This document shows, piece by piece, positions 16,418-24,330 of a DNA stretch of 64,000 bases. Location: the NCBI GenBank assembly GCA_934154805.1, contig CAKPGM010000001.1:62001-126000 (forward strand), given 5' to 3'. The DNA is from an uncultured Clostridia bacterium (GTDB taxonomy: Bacteria; Bacillota; Clostridia; TANB77; CAG-508). Every line of letters begins with the position of its first letter. Within the stretch, counting starts at the first letter, position 1. The notes beneath the pieces were generated by a model that saw nothing but the letters and a program-made list of their open reading frames with translations, had not been told where the DNA came from and searched no databases. Both the position numbers and the translations under genes were made by a program.

Positions 16418-16820
16418 TTAATTAAAATTAGCATATAAACTATTCAAGTCCACATCATCAAACATACTTCTCTTTTCTTTTTGATTAACATATGCTTCAA
16501 ATTTATCTCCAAATAGTGTTTCTGGTCTTACATATTTTTCTCTTTCTGTGTCCTTCCATTCTTTATATTTCTTATTAATAACACTTATAAAATCTTCTTT
16601 TTTATACCCTTCTTTTATATGTTACTTAATAAGATTTATTGTATTTTTTGAGTCTGTTCTATATTCACATCCAGTTACATTATTTAGATGTTCAATTATT
16701 TCTTTACATTGCAAATCATCTTTTTCTCTGTATGTTTCTATCTCTTTATTCTTATTTCTTTTTTCTTTTTTACAGGTACTCCCAAAAACTTTCGCCACTT
16801 TTTCGCCACTTTTTTCAGGC
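16418..16820 (-). pseudogene. Broken phage replication-type gene (conserved phage C-terminal domain) with an in-frame stop
   Basis: The minus strand encodes IEHLNNVTGCEYRTDSKNTI followed by LIK, a TAA stop at 16622-16624, and then in the same frame HIKEGYKKEDFISVINKKYK, EWKDTEREKYVRPETLFG and DKFEAYVNQ, ending at TAA 16418. Joined, this is the well-known C-terminal domain of phage and ICE replisome organisers (pattern LNxxTG...LIxxRxxEGF...VIxxKxxEW...YLRPxTLFGxKFExYLN). A single nonsense mutation sits where the family usually has a residue before the charged helix. The N-terminal DNA-binding part is gone: upstream lies only a basic linker and the terminator of the tRNA-fMet fragment. It is therefore a double relic. 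A sense-codon suppressor or a sequencing error is a remote alternative. Confidence 0.75.
16786..16809. repeat. 24-bp direct repeat, right copy
   Basis: Identical to 4818-4841 over 24 bases and in the same orientation. Here it lies in the front part of the broken replication-type gene, reading GEKVAKV on the minus strand. Confidence 0.7.
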
Positions 16821-16822
16821 AA

Positions 16823-16854
16823 TAAAAAAATCAAGGAACTTTGAATTCCTTGAT
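16823..16854 (-). terminator. Terminator behind the tRNA-fMet fragment
   Basis: ATCAAGGAA and TTCCTTGAT make a perfect nine-base-pair stem with a seven-base loop, followed on the minus strand by seven Ts. It starts six bases after the CCA of the tRNA fragment, so it is probably the original terminator of a tRNA-fMet gene. Confidence 0.85.
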
Positions 16855-16859
16855 AAATC

Positions 16860-16907
16860 TGGTTGCGGGGGGGGTAAGACTCGAACTATCGACCTTCGGG
16901 TTATGAG
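16860..16907 (-). pseudogene. 3' fragment of initiator tRNA-fMet(CAT)
   Basis: The minus strand reads CTCATAACCCGAAGGTCGATA, a T-loop TTCGAGT and ends in CCCCGCAACCA. These are the anticodon arm with CAT, the T-arm and the acceptor end with CCA of an initiator tRNA; CCCCGCAACCA is diagnostic of fMet. The 5' half is absent and replaced by the end of an ASCH-domain gene. The T-stem (GATAG against CTTAC) has two mismatches and the C-run before the acceptor is too long, so the fragment has decayed. It fits a 3' tRNA end displaced by site-specific integration. Confidence 0.8.
16893..16907. repeat. Right copy of the 15-bp tRNA-fMet core (putative att remnant)
   Basis: Same 15 bases as 4676-4690. 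Here they are part of the tRNA-fMet fragment and mark the point where tRNA sequence gives way to the ASCH-domain gene. Confidence 0.6.
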
Positions 16908-17062
16908 TTTGATAATCTTTTCATTGCTCCTTTATCTATTCCTTTTCCTGCATGTATTAATAAATCTCCTCTATATTTTGTTCTCCAACTTCTAAATTCA
17001 AATCTTTTGTCTTTTTGCATTATTAGTGTTGCCCAAGGCTGTTTTATAGTTAATACCTTCAT
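16901..17062 (-). pseudogene. Truncated ASCH-domain protein
   Basis: A 53-codon frame starts at ATG 17062 behind GAAAGGAAT. It reads MKVLTIKQPWATLIMQKDKR, then FEFRSWRTKYRGDLLIHAGK and ends at KRLSNS. This is the N-terminal half of an ASCH domain (IKQPWA, E-x-R-S-W, G-x-LLIHAGK), a putative RNA-binding fold; full proteins have about 110-150 residues. The stop codon TAA is supplied by the anticodon region of the tRNA-fMet fragment, so the gene was cut by a rearrangement at this junction. It lies 37 bp behind a GNAT gene in the same direction, probably its former operon partner. Confidence 0.8.
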
Positions 17063-17099
17063 AATATTCCTTTCTTCAATTTGTATAATTTTTATTATC

Positions 17100-17582
17100 T
17101 TAACCCAATCTCTTCGATACTATGATATCTCTAACAATATAATCATTTTTCTCATAGAATTCCAAACCTCTCTTGTTTGGTCCAAATACTTCTATGTTTA
17201 TTCTAGCGCAATTGATTTGTTTAAAATATTCTTCTATTTTTTCTAGTAGTTTTTTGCCTGTACCTTTTCCTCGATCTTTTTTGCTAACAATTAACTCTAA
17301 AACATTGCCTGTTTTTGCACAATCGTTGGTTAGTTTGTCGATTTCATCTTTTTCATTGACAACTCCTATGATTACTCCATTAACGACTCCATTCTCAACA
17401 GACACAAATACTTTGCCGTTTTGGTTTTTGACATTTTTCATGTCCATTTCGAAAGTTTTTTCTCTGTATTCTGGTGACATTATTTGTGTATGCCAGTCAT
17501 CGATGTCTATTAGATAGTTTTGTAATTCTACTAATAGATCTTTAATTTGTTCATCATATTTTTTGTCGTATTCAACAATCAT
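17100..17582 (-). CDS. GNAT family N-acetyltransferase
   Basis: A 160-residue acetyltransferase. Motif A is visible as LELIVSKKDRGKGTGKKLLEKI (R-G-x-G-x-G-K type) and motif B as NIEVFGPNKRGLEFYEKNDY. The first residues (MIVEYDKKYDEQIKDLLVEL) are the usual alpha1 region. The substrate is unknown. The start at 17582 has AGAGGAG eleven bases upstream. This is the first complete gene to the right of the island junction and originally probably preceded the now truncated ASCH gene. Confidence 0.85.
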   Translation of the reverse strand: MIVEYDKKYDEQIKDLLVELQNYLIDIDDWHTQIMSPEYREKTFEMDMKNVKNQNGKVFVSVENGVVNGVIIGVVNEKDEIDKLTNDCAKTGNVLELIVSKKDRGKGTGKKLLEKIEEYFKQINCARINIEVFGPNKRGLEFYEKNDYIVRDIIVSKRLG

Positions 17583-17724
17583 TTTATTTAACTCCTCTTT
17601 TTTATCAAATCGGCAAATGTTTGCCTACTAAATTATATCATATTTTTTATCGCAAGGCACGAATTTGTACTTTGTTTTTTCTTATGTTACAATATAGTAT
17701 ATAATTTTTTATAAGGAGTTTGCT

Positions 17725-18138
17725 ATGTATTGGAATAAAATGATACCTGAGTTGTCTGTAACTAATTTAGATAAGAGTTTGACTTTTTATAAGACTGCTG
17801 GTTTTGTAGTTGAATATGATAGACCTGAGAATAATTTTGCTTTTATTTCTCTTGGAGAGATTCAGTTTATGCTTCAGCAAGTTTCTGTAGATGATAAATG
17901 GAGCGTTGCTCCTCTTGTTTACCCTTTTGGTAATGGGATTAATTTTCAGTTAGAGGTAAATAATTTGTCTGAAATATATGATAATTTCAAAGGTTCTGGA
18001 TACGAGATATCTTTTGATATCGAAGAGAATTGGTATAGGCAGGATGGTAAATTGCTAGGAAATAAAGAGTTTTTAATTCAAGATCCTGATGGTTATTTGT
18101 TAAGATTTTTTCAGGATTTAGGTGAAAAAAACATATAA
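17725..18138 (+). CDS. VOC family (glyoxalase/bleomycin-resistance-like) protein
   Basis: A 137-residue protein made of two beta-alpha-beta-beta-beta units. The first has MIPELSVTNLDKSLTFYKTAGF, the second FLIQDPDGYLLRFFQDLG; the metal-type Glu/His positions are partly replaced, as in bleomycin-resistance-like binders (EIQFMLQQ). Members are dioxygenases, glyoxalases or antibiotic binders; the function here cannot be chosen. ATAAGGAG lies before ATG 17725, and the gene is monocistronic with a strong terminator behind it. Confidence 0.82.
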   Translation: MYWNKMIPELSVTNLDKSLTFYKTAGFVVEYDRPENNFAFISLGEIQFMLQQVSVDDKWSVAPLVYPFGNGINFQLEVNNLSEIYDNFKGSGYEISFDIEENWYRQDGKLLGNKEFLIQDPDGYLLRFFQDLGEKNI

Positions 18139-18193
18139 AATACACCTCCAAATATTAGATTTTTTATCTAGCATTTGGAGGTGTATTTTAATT
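18136..18193. terminator. Bidirectional terminator
   Basis: AAAATACACCTCCAAAT and ATTTGGAGGTGTATTTTA form a 17-bp stem with A/T tracts on both sides, between convergent genes. Confidence 0.85.
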
Positions 18194-18252
18194 TTCTTTT
18201 ATTTTTATATATTGCTACTTTAGGAATTTTATTTTTCAATTTATATATATTT

Positions 18253-18786
18253 CTAATCTCTCCAAGTGTCTCCGTTTATGAATTGCGTTAGTGCCATTAT
18301 GAATGATTCTCTTGTTAAATCATAGCGTGTTATTACATCATTTGTAAGGTGTGCTATTCCGCCTTTTTCGTTTTTTAATCCGTTTCCATTGAATAGTTTG
18401 TCCATTACGATTCCTAGGTCTGTGTTTATGATTTCGTCTACATATTTTTCTGGTACAGGAAATGCTGGTCCTGTTCCAAAGCTTTCATAACCGTTTTTGT
18501 CTTTTATTACGGCAATTTGTATGATGCACCACTTTCCTAGTTTGTCTGTTATTCCTGATTCCACTCCTATAAAGAAGTCTGCATCTATGCTGTTTTCTTT
18601 TGCATATTTTATTAGATTGTTTACTCTATTGCTTGCTCCTTGATATATGTCGTCGTTTACAGGTTCGTCACTAACGTCTGAGTTTACTGGTATTCCTATC
18701 ATTTCTACATTTGTGTAAAATTTCTCGAATGCTTGTTTTGCGCCTTCTATTTTTCCTTGATTTTTTGTTCCGATTAATACTTTCAT
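18253..18786 (-). CDS. Inosine/xanthosine triphosphatase (YjjX/DUF84 family)
   Basis: A 177-residue house-cleaning NTPase. The signature MKVLIGTKNQGKIEGAKQAF at the N-terminus binds the triphosphate, and FFIGVESGITD carries metal-binding acidic residues; GGIAHLTNDVITRYDLTRESFIMAL closes the domain. It should hydrolyse ITP and XTP so that damaged purines are not built into nucleic acids. The start has ATAGGAGAAATCA before ATG 18786. It is a single gene, convergent with the VOC gene. Confidence 0.88.
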   Translation of the reverse strand: MKVLIGTKNQGKIEGAKQAFEKFYTNVEMIGIPVNSDVSDEPVNDDIYQGASNRVNNLIKYAKENSIDADFFIGVESGITDKLGKWCIIQIAVIKDKNGYESFGTGPAFPVPEKYVDEIINTDLGIVMDKLFNGNGLKNEKGGIAHLTNDVITRYDLTRESFIMALTQFINGDTWRD

Positions 18787-18948
18787 TGATTTCTCCTATT
18801 TTTAGTATTATATTTATCTTTTTTATAAAGTAGATATTGATGTTTTAGCTATTTTATCACATCCTCTTTGTAATATCTAGTGTTTGGGGATTTTCTTTTT
18901 TTGATTTTTCTGCTATAATGTTTTTATCAATTATAAGGAGATTTTATT

Positions 18949-19401
18949 ATGAAGAGAATTAGTAAAGATGATTATTATTTAGAGATTGCTCATGTTGTGT
19001 CTAAGCGTAGTACTTGTCTTCGTAGACATTATGGTGCTGTTGTTGTTAATCACGATGAGATTGTAGCTACTGGTTATAATGGTTCTGCTCGTGGTGATGC
19101 TAATTGCTGTGATATTTATGAGGAATGTCCTAGAAAGCATAAAGCTCACAATTCTGGCGATTATGGAGATTGTCCTGCTGTTCATGCTGAGCAAAATGCT
19201 CTTCTTTCTGCTTCACGTACTGAGACTATAGGTGCAACATTGTATCTTAATGGGGATGAGATAAGTGTGCAAAGTGACTCTGTTAAAGAGCTTCCTATGT
19301 CTGAGTGTTTTCCTTGTCCTATTTGCGAGCGTATGATTCGTAATGCTGGCATTGTGCGTGTTGTTGGACCACAGGGTACTGTTTTTGATTTGAATAATTA
19401 G
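18949..19401 (+). CDS. dCMP deaminase family protein (ComEB-like)
   Basis: A 150-residue cytidine/deoxycytidylate deaminase. The zinc motifs are HAEQNALLSASR and PCPICERMI; the front segment RHYGAVVVNHDEIVATGYNGS is typical of ComEB/dCMP deaminase. An extra Cys/His patch (CCDIYEECPRKHKAHNSGDYGDCPAV) matches the second zinc site of such enzymes. It converts dCMP to dUMP for thymidylate synthesis. The start has AAGGAG nine bases upstream and a TATAAT about 55 bp before it (GCTATAATG). Confidence 0.9.
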   Translation: MKRISKDDYYLEIAHVVSKRSTCLRRHYGAVVVNHDEIVATGYNGSARGDANCCDIYEECPRKHKAHNSGDYGDCPAVHAEQNALLSASRTETIGATLYLNGDEISVQSDSVKELPMSECFPCPICERMIRNAGIVRVVGPQGTVFDLNN

Positions 19402-19408
19402 TATATAA

Positions 19409-19440
19409 AAAGATTGAATCCGAAAGGGTTCAATCTTTTT
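19409..19440. terminator. Bidirectional terminator between dCMP deaminase and sufU
   Basis: AAAAGATTGAA and GTTCAATCTTTTTT pair around a CCGAAAGG loop. It serves both convergent genes, including the end of the suf operon. Confidence 0.85.
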
Positions 19441-19862
19441 TATATCATTTCTTCTATTGTGTGCCATGCTAGTAGCGCGCATTTTACTCTTGCTGGCATG
19501 TTTGATATGTTTTTTAGTGCGATTGCGTCTTCTAATTTTTTTAGGTCCGCTTCGCTTGTTGTTTCTCTTTTTATCATTTCTATAAATGTTTTTACTATTT
19601 CTTTGGCTTCTTTTATTGTTTTGCCTCTTAGTGTGTCTATCATAATTGAGGTTGATGCTTGTGATATAGCACATCCATGACCTGTGAATGCTAGGTTTTC
19701 TATTACATCCCCATTTACTTTTATTTCTAGCTTTATTTCGTCTCCACAGTTTGGATTGTGTCCCATTTTGCAAGCTGTTGCATTTTCGAGTTCTCTTTTA
19801 TTATACGAATTCGTGCTGTGTTCCATTATTAGGTCATTATATATTTCTGTAAGGTCTTCCAT
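19440..19862 (-). CDS. sufU: SufU-type iron-sulfur scaffold / sulfur relay protein
   Basis: A 140-residue SufU. Three Cys residues are in place: NPNCGDEI, TGHGCAISQAST and VKCALLAWH. In Firmicutes SufU binds zinc and takes the persulfide from SufS to hand it to SufB. The stretch GCAISQASTSIMIDTLRGKTIKEA is the family signature, and the length is typical. It is the last gene of the suf operon, 10 bp behind sufS, with GAGGTG before ATG 19862. Confidence 0.93.
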   Translation of the reverse strand: MEDLTEIYNDLIMEHSTNSYNKRELENATACKMGHNPNCGDEIKLEIKVNGDVIENLAFTGHGCAISQASTSIMIDTLRGKTIKEAKEIVKTFIEMIKRETTSEADLKKLEDAIALKNISNMPARVKCALLAWHTIEEMI

Positions 19863-19872
19863 TTTTCACCTC

Positions 19873-21096
19873 TTAATTTTTTATATATTTTTCGAATATT
19901 GAGTATGCTTTGTTTAGTGCTTTTACTAGTTTGTCTACGTCTTGTTTTGTGTTGTAGAAGTAGAAACTTGCTCTACAAGTCGAGTCTATTCCTAAGTATC
20001 TTAATAGTGGTTGTGCACAGTGATTTCCTGAACGCACGCATACGTTTTCTGAGTCTAGTATACTGGCAACGTCGTGTGGGTGTACTCCTTTTATGTTGAA
20101 TGAAATTACTGATGAGTGGTTTTTCCTATTTGGTGTCATATATAGTGTTAAGAATTTTAGTTTTGATAGTTCTTCTTCTGCGTATGTTACTACTTCGTTT
20201 TCTATTTTGTTTATTTCATCATACCCTATTTTTTGAATGTAGTCTATTGCTGCACCTAGTCCTATGACTCCTTCTACGTTTTGTGTTCCTGCTTCAAATT
20301 TGTTTGGAAGTGGTGCGAATGTTGTGTCTTGTTCATACACATATTCTATCATGTCTCCACCCATTAAAAATGGTGTCATTTGGTTTAGTATTTCTCTTTT
20401 TGCGTACATTACTCCTATTCCTAGTGGTGCTAACATTTTGTGTCCTGAGAATACTAGAAAGTCAGCATTTAGGTCTTGTACATCTATTTGCATATGTGGA
20501 ACGCTCTGTGATGCGTCTACTATTACTTTTGCTCCTTTTTTGTGTGCATATTTTATTATCTCTTTTACATTGTTTATTGTTCCTAACACATTTGAAACAT
20601 GAGTTATTGCAACGATTTTTGTTTTGTCTGTTATTTTTGTTTTTATTTCTTCTTCTGATAACTCGAATTCATCGTTTATGTACATATATTTTAGTGTGCT
20701 TTCAGTTTTCTTTGTTACCATTTGCCAAGGTACAAGGTTTGAATGGTGCTCCATTATTGATAGCACTACTTCGTCGCCTTGTTTTAAATTGTTTAGTCCA
20801 TATGAGTATGCAATTAGGTTTAAGCTTTCTGTTGCATTTTTTGAGAATATTATTTCTTCTGGATGTTTTGCATTTATGAACTTTGCAATTTTGCCTCTTG
20901 TGTTTTCGTATAGTTCTGTTGCTTCTAAGCTTAGCGAATATGCTCCTCTGTGCGGATTTGCATTGCTGTTTTCATAGTATTCTTTTATTTTATCTATTAC
21001 ATACTGTGGTTTTTGTGTTGTTGCCCCACTGTCTAAGTATGTAATGTCTTTATTATTTAATATTGGAAATTCTTTTTTTATTTCTTCTATTTTCAT
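19873..21096 (-). CDS. sufS: Cysteine desulfurase SufS
   Basis: A 407-residue PLP enzyme of the group II cysteine desulfurases. The PLP lysine is in FSGHKMLAPLGIGVMYAK, the His near it in VDASQSVPHM, and the catalytic Cys in VRSGNHCAQPLLRYL. It removes sulfur from cysteine as persulfide and passes it to SufU. The N-terminus (FPILNNKDITYLDSGATTQKP) is complete, with GAGGGAAG before ATG 21096. It sits between sufD and sufU, which is the normal order in Clostridia. Confidence 0.95.
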   Translation of the reverse strand: MKIEEIKKEFPILNNKDITYLDSGATTQKPQYVIDKIKEYYENSNANPHRGAYSLSLEATELYENTRGKIAKFINAKHPEEIIFSKNATESLNLIAYSYGLNNLKQGDEVVLSIMEHHSNLVPWQMVTKKTESTLKYMYINDEFELSEEEIKTKITDKTKIVAITHVSNVLGTINNVKEIIKYAHKKGAKVIVDASQSVPHMQIDVQDLNADFLVFSGHKMLAPLGIGVMYAKREILNQMTPFLMGGDMIEYVYEQDTTFAPLPNKFEAGTQNVEGVIGLGAAIDYIQKIGYDEINKIENEVVTYAEEELSKLKFLTLYMTPNRKNHSSVISFNIKGVHPHDVASILDSENVCVRSGNHCAQPLLRYLGIDSTCRASFYFYNTKQDVDKLVKALNKAYSIFEKYIKN

Positions 21097-21109
21097 TTTT
21101 GCTTCCCTC

Positions 21110-22117
21110 TTAGTTTAGTTTTTCATCTATTTTACTGATGATTTCATTTTTTAAATTTTGGTCTGATATTTGTTCTATTATTTTAATAAATCTTGATTTT
21201 ACTAGTAGCTTGACCGCTTCTTTATAGCTTAATCCTCTTGACATAATGTAAAATAATACTTTACTATCGACTTTTCCTGATGCTGTTGAGTGGTTTCCTT
21301 CTACGTCTTCTTCTGCACATAACAGCATAGGAAGTGCTATTGCTTTTGCTTTGTCTGACAATAGCATACAATATTCGTTTTCGTCTCCTTTTGCTTTTTT
21401 GCATCCTCTCTTGAAGTCGATTGTTCCTTTAAAGTGTTTCTTTGCTTTGTCTGATAGAGCTCCCTGCACATCTATGTTGATGTTTGTTTTTGCTCCATAG
21501 AGTTCTGCTATGTAGTTTATGTCTTTTAGTTGTTCATCTACTCCTAAATATACTGTTTTTACGTCGTTTTGAGCATTTTCGCCTTGTAGATTTGAGTAGT
21601 AATTGGTTATGCTTGATTTTCCACCGATGTCTATTATTTTGTAATTTACTTTTGCATTTTTGTTTAGTATGCTTTCTATTGCTTGGAAGTTGTCTGATTT
21701 TTCGTTTAGTAGATTGATTATATTTACATTTACTTCTGCATTTTCGTCTGCTATTACTTTAAGCACACCATTGTGAAAGTGTTTTTCTTCTCCTTGTGAT
21801 TTGTATTCTATTGTAATTGTTGATTTTCCTTTTGCATTTATTAAGATTTGGTCTGTTAGATTTTGATTCTCTTTATCGAAATTGCATACTATTTTTTCTT
21901 CTTTATTTTCTAGGTTTATTTCTATTTTGCTGTTTGCTTTGATATAGGCTAGTCCAATTCCATATTTTAGGCTTAAATCTTCTTTTAATACAGTCGCATC
22001 TTCTGGTATTTGCATATTATTAAATTCTTTTATGTCTTCTGGGATTTTTACGTCAATTTTAATGTTGTTTATATTAAAGTTTCTCGAAGTTCTTACTGGT
22101 GTATTGTTTAGTTCCAT
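21110..22117 (-). CDS. sufD: SufD, FeS cluster assembly protein
   Basis: A 335-residue beta-helix protein of the SufB/SufD family, shorter than many SufD proteins (about 430). The C-terminal signature is clear: EDVEGNHSTASGKVDSKVLFYIMSRGLSYKEAVKLLV. The N-terminal third is divergent and lysine/asparagine-rich. SufD pairs with SufB and SufC in the scaffold complex. Its ATG comes one base behind the stop of sufB, so translation is coupled, and GGGAGC in the end of sufB probably provides the ribosome-binding site. Confidence 0.9.
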   Translation of the reverse strand: MELNNTPVRTSRNFNINNIKIDVKIPEDIKEFNNMQIPEDATVLKEDLSLKYGIGLAYIKANSKIEINLENKEEKIVCNFDKENQNLTDQILINAKGKSTITIEYKSQGEEKHFHNGVLKVIADENAEVNVNIINLLNEKSDNFQAIESILNKNAKVNYKIIDIGGKSSITNYYSNLQGENAQNDVKTVYLGVDEQLKDINYIAELYGAKTNINIDVQGALSDKAKKHFKGTIDFKRGCKKAKGDENEYCMLLSDKAKAIALPMLLCAEEDVEGNHSTASGKVDSKVLFYIMSRGLSYKEAVKLLVKSRFIKIIEQISDQNLKNEIISKIDEKLN

Positions 22118-22118
22118 A

Positions 22119-23516
22119 TTATCCGATGCTCCCTTCTAATTCTAGATTTATTAAGTTGTTCATTTCTACCGCATATTCAACAGGAAGTTCCTTTGAGACT
22201 GGATATGCAAATCCTCTTACTATCATTGCTTTTGCGTCTTCTTCTGATAATCCTCTGCTCATTAAGTAGAAGATTGCTTTGTCGCTTATTTTTCCTATTT
22301 TTGCCTCGTGAGAAAATTCTACTTCATCTGTTTGTATGTCGTTAACCGGAATTGTGTCTGATCGTGATATGTCGTCTAACATTAGAGATTCGCAACTTAC
22401 GCTACATTTTGAGTTTTTTGCATTTTCTGTTATTTTTACTAATGATCTATATGTACAAATTCCTCCGTTTTTTGATATTGATTTTGAATTTATAACAGAT
22501 GAAGTATTTGGTGCATTATGAATTGTTTTGAATCCTGTGTCTAGATTTTGTCCTTCTCCTGCAAATGTTATTCCTGTATATTCTGTTTTTGCTCCTTCTC
22601 CGTTTAATATGCTCATTGGATATAGCATTGAAACCTTTGATCCAAATGAGCCTGTTACCCAGTCCACTTGTGCATTTTTTCCTACTATAGCTTTTTTAGT
22701 ATTTAAGTTCATCATATTTTTTGACCAGTTTTCTATGGTAGAATATCTTAGATATGCATTGTCTTTTACATATAATTCGACGCATCCTGCATGTAGATTG
22801 ACTTTGTTGTATTTTGGCGCTGAGCATCCTTCTATAAAGTGAAGGCTTGCTCCTTCGTCTACTATTATTAATGTGTGTTCAAACTGTCCAGATTCTGGTG
22901 AGTTTAGTCTAAAATATGATTGAAGTGGTATTTCTAGTTTTACTCCTTTTGGCACATACACAAATGATCCTCCTGACCACACTGCTGCATGTAAAGCAAC
23001 AAATTTATGGTCATTTATTGGCACGCATTTCATAAAGTATTTTTTTACTATTTCTGGATATTCTCTAACAGCTGTTTCCATATCTGTATAAATTACGCCT
23101 TGTTTTAGTAATTCCTCTTTTATGCTATGATACACTACTTCCGAGTCATACTGTGCTCCAACTCCTCCTAATGATTTCTTTTCTGCCTCTGGAATTCCTA
23201 GTTTATCAAATGTATTTTTTATGTCTTCTGGCACTTCTTCCCAACTATTATTTAATTTTGTTTTTGGCTTTACATATGTTGCTATTTCATCCATTTTTAG
23301 TTCAGATAGGTCTGGTCCCCAAGTTGGAAGTTCTAATTTGCTATATGTTTCTAGTGCTTCTAGTCTTATATTTTTCATCCAGTCAGGCTCATTTTTTTGT
23401 CTAGATATTTCTTCTACTATTTCTCTGTTTAAGCCTTTTTGCATTTTAAATTCATAGTTATCTTTGTTTTTTATATCATATATATTTCTATTTACTTCTT
23501 CTACTTGTGTTTTCAT
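22119..23516 (-). CDS. sufB: SufB, FeS cluster scaffold subunit
   Basis: A 465-residue protein of full SufB length. Conserved segments are GVGAQYDSEVVYHSIKEEL, FVYVPKGVKLEIPLQSYFR, HFIEGCSAPKY and SHEAKIGKISDKAIFYLMSRGLSEEDAKAMIVRGF. It is the scaffold on which the cluster is built, with SufC as ATPase and SufD as partner. The ATG follows the sufC stop by one base, and the AAGCAGGT end of sufC serves as ribosome-binding site. Confidence 0.95.
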   Translation of the reverse strand: MKTQVEEVNRNIYDIKNKDNYEFKMQKGLNREIVEEISRQKNEPDWMKNIRLEALETYSKLELPTWGPDLSELKMDEIATYVKPKTKLNNSWEEVPEDIKNTFDKLGIPEAEKKSLGGVGAQYDSEVVYHSIKEELLKQGVIYTDMETAVREYPEIVKKYFMKCVPINDHKFVALHAAVWSGGSFVYVPKGVKLEIPLQSYFRLNSPESGQFEHTLIIVDEGASLHFIEGCSAPKYNKVNLHAGCVELYVKDNAYLRYSTIENWSKNMMNLNTKKAIVGKNAQVDWVTGSFGSKVSMLYPMSILNGEGAKTEYTGITFAGEGQNLDTGFKTIHNAPNTSSVINSKSISKNGGICTYRSLVKITENAKNSKCSVSCESLMLDDISRSDTIPVNDIQTDEVEFSHEAKIGKISDKAIFYLMSRGLSEEDAKAMIVRGFAYPVSKELPVEYAVEMNNLINLELEGSIG

Positions 23517-23517
23517 T

Positions 23518-24264
23518 TTAAATACCTGCTTCCTTATATTTACTAAATCCGTTCTCTTCTATTTCTTTTACAAGTTCAGCAGAGCCTGTTTTTACTATTT
23601 TTCCATCCATTAAAATATGAGCATAATCTACTTTTAAGTCTTCTAATATTCTCATATTGTGTGTAATAATTATGACAGCATTTTCTTTTGATGCATACAT
23701 ATTTATTCCTTTTGATACAGCTTTTACAGCATCTATATCTAGTCCAGAGTCAGTTTCGTCTAGAATTGCTAACTTCGGATTTAAAACAAGCATTTGCAAT
23801 ATTTCATTTTTCTTCTTTTCTCCTCCAGAGAATCCAACATTTAGGTTTCTTTCTATAAGCTTTGAATTCATATTTAATTCTTCTGCAAATTTGTTTACAG
23901 TATCTTTAAGCTCAAATACTTTTACTGGTTTATTTTCTATTTTGTTTTTAGCTACTTTTAGAAAATTAAATGAAGATATTCCTGGAATCTCTTCTGGTGA
24001 TTGAAATGACATAAATATTCCTTTTTGAGCTATTTTATCTGTTGATAGATTGTTAATGTTCTCTCCCTCAAAGTCTATTTCACCACTTGTTTTCTTGTAT
24101 TCTGGATTATTTAAAATAACATTTGCTAATGTTGATTTTCCTGCCCCATTTGGTCCCATAATTACATGTATTTCACCTTTATTTACAGTAATATTTAATC
24201 CTTTTAATATTTCTTTTTCTCCTGCAGTAGCATGCAAGTCTTTTATTTCTAATAATTTATTCAT
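23518..24264 (-). CDS. sufC: SufC, FeS assembly ATPase
   Basis: A 248-residue ABC-type ATPase. Walker A is MGPNGAGKSTLANVI, the signature is VGFSGGEKKKNEIL, Walker B is LAILDETDSGLDIDAV, and the H-loop is IITHN. The SufC-specific EKKKNEILQM stretch distinguishes it from transporters. It drives conformational change of SufBD. It is the first gene of the operon, with AAAGAGG before ATG 24264 and a consensus promoter 40 bp upstream. Confidence 0.96.
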   Translation of the reverse strand: MNKLLEIKDLHATAGEKEILKGLNITVNKGEIHVIMGPNGAGKSTLANVILNNPEYKKTSGEIDFEGENINNLSTDKIAQKGIFMSFQSPEEIPGISSFNFLKVAKNKIENKPVKVFELKDTVNKFAEELNMNSKLIERNLNVGFSGGEKKKNEILQMLVLNPKLAILDETDSGLDIDAVKAVSKGINMYASKENAVIIITHNMRILEDLKVDYAHILMDGKIVKTGSAELVKEIEENGFSKYKEAGI

Positions 24265-24301
24265 AATTTATTCCTCTTTAATTCATAGTAATACAGTAGT
24301 A

Positions 24302-24330
24302 ATTATAGCATTTATATCATAGTAAGTCAA
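24302..24330 (-). promoter_or_regulatory. suf operon promoter with repeated TTACTATGA boxes
   Basis: On the minus strand TTGACT (24325-24330), a 17-bp spacer and TATAAT (24302-24307). TTACTATGA occurs twice as a direct repeat, once in the spacer and once directly behind the start point. These positions would suit a repressor such as the Rrf2 protein encoded next door. Confidence 0.75.

Noticed and set aside
16639..16995. 118-codon plus-strand frame at the island junction
   Set aside because: It reads through the tRNA-fMet fragment, its terminator and the truncated ASCH gene in the opposite direction.
19213..19773. 186-codon minus-strand frame across dCMP deaminase and sufU
   Set aside because: It overlaps two clear genes and a terminator; Asn/Arg/Lys-rich without motifs.
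20283..20879. 198-codon Leu/Phe-rich plus-strand frame
   Set aside because: Shadow of sufS; the hydrophobic composition comes from reading A/T-rich coding sequence in antisense.
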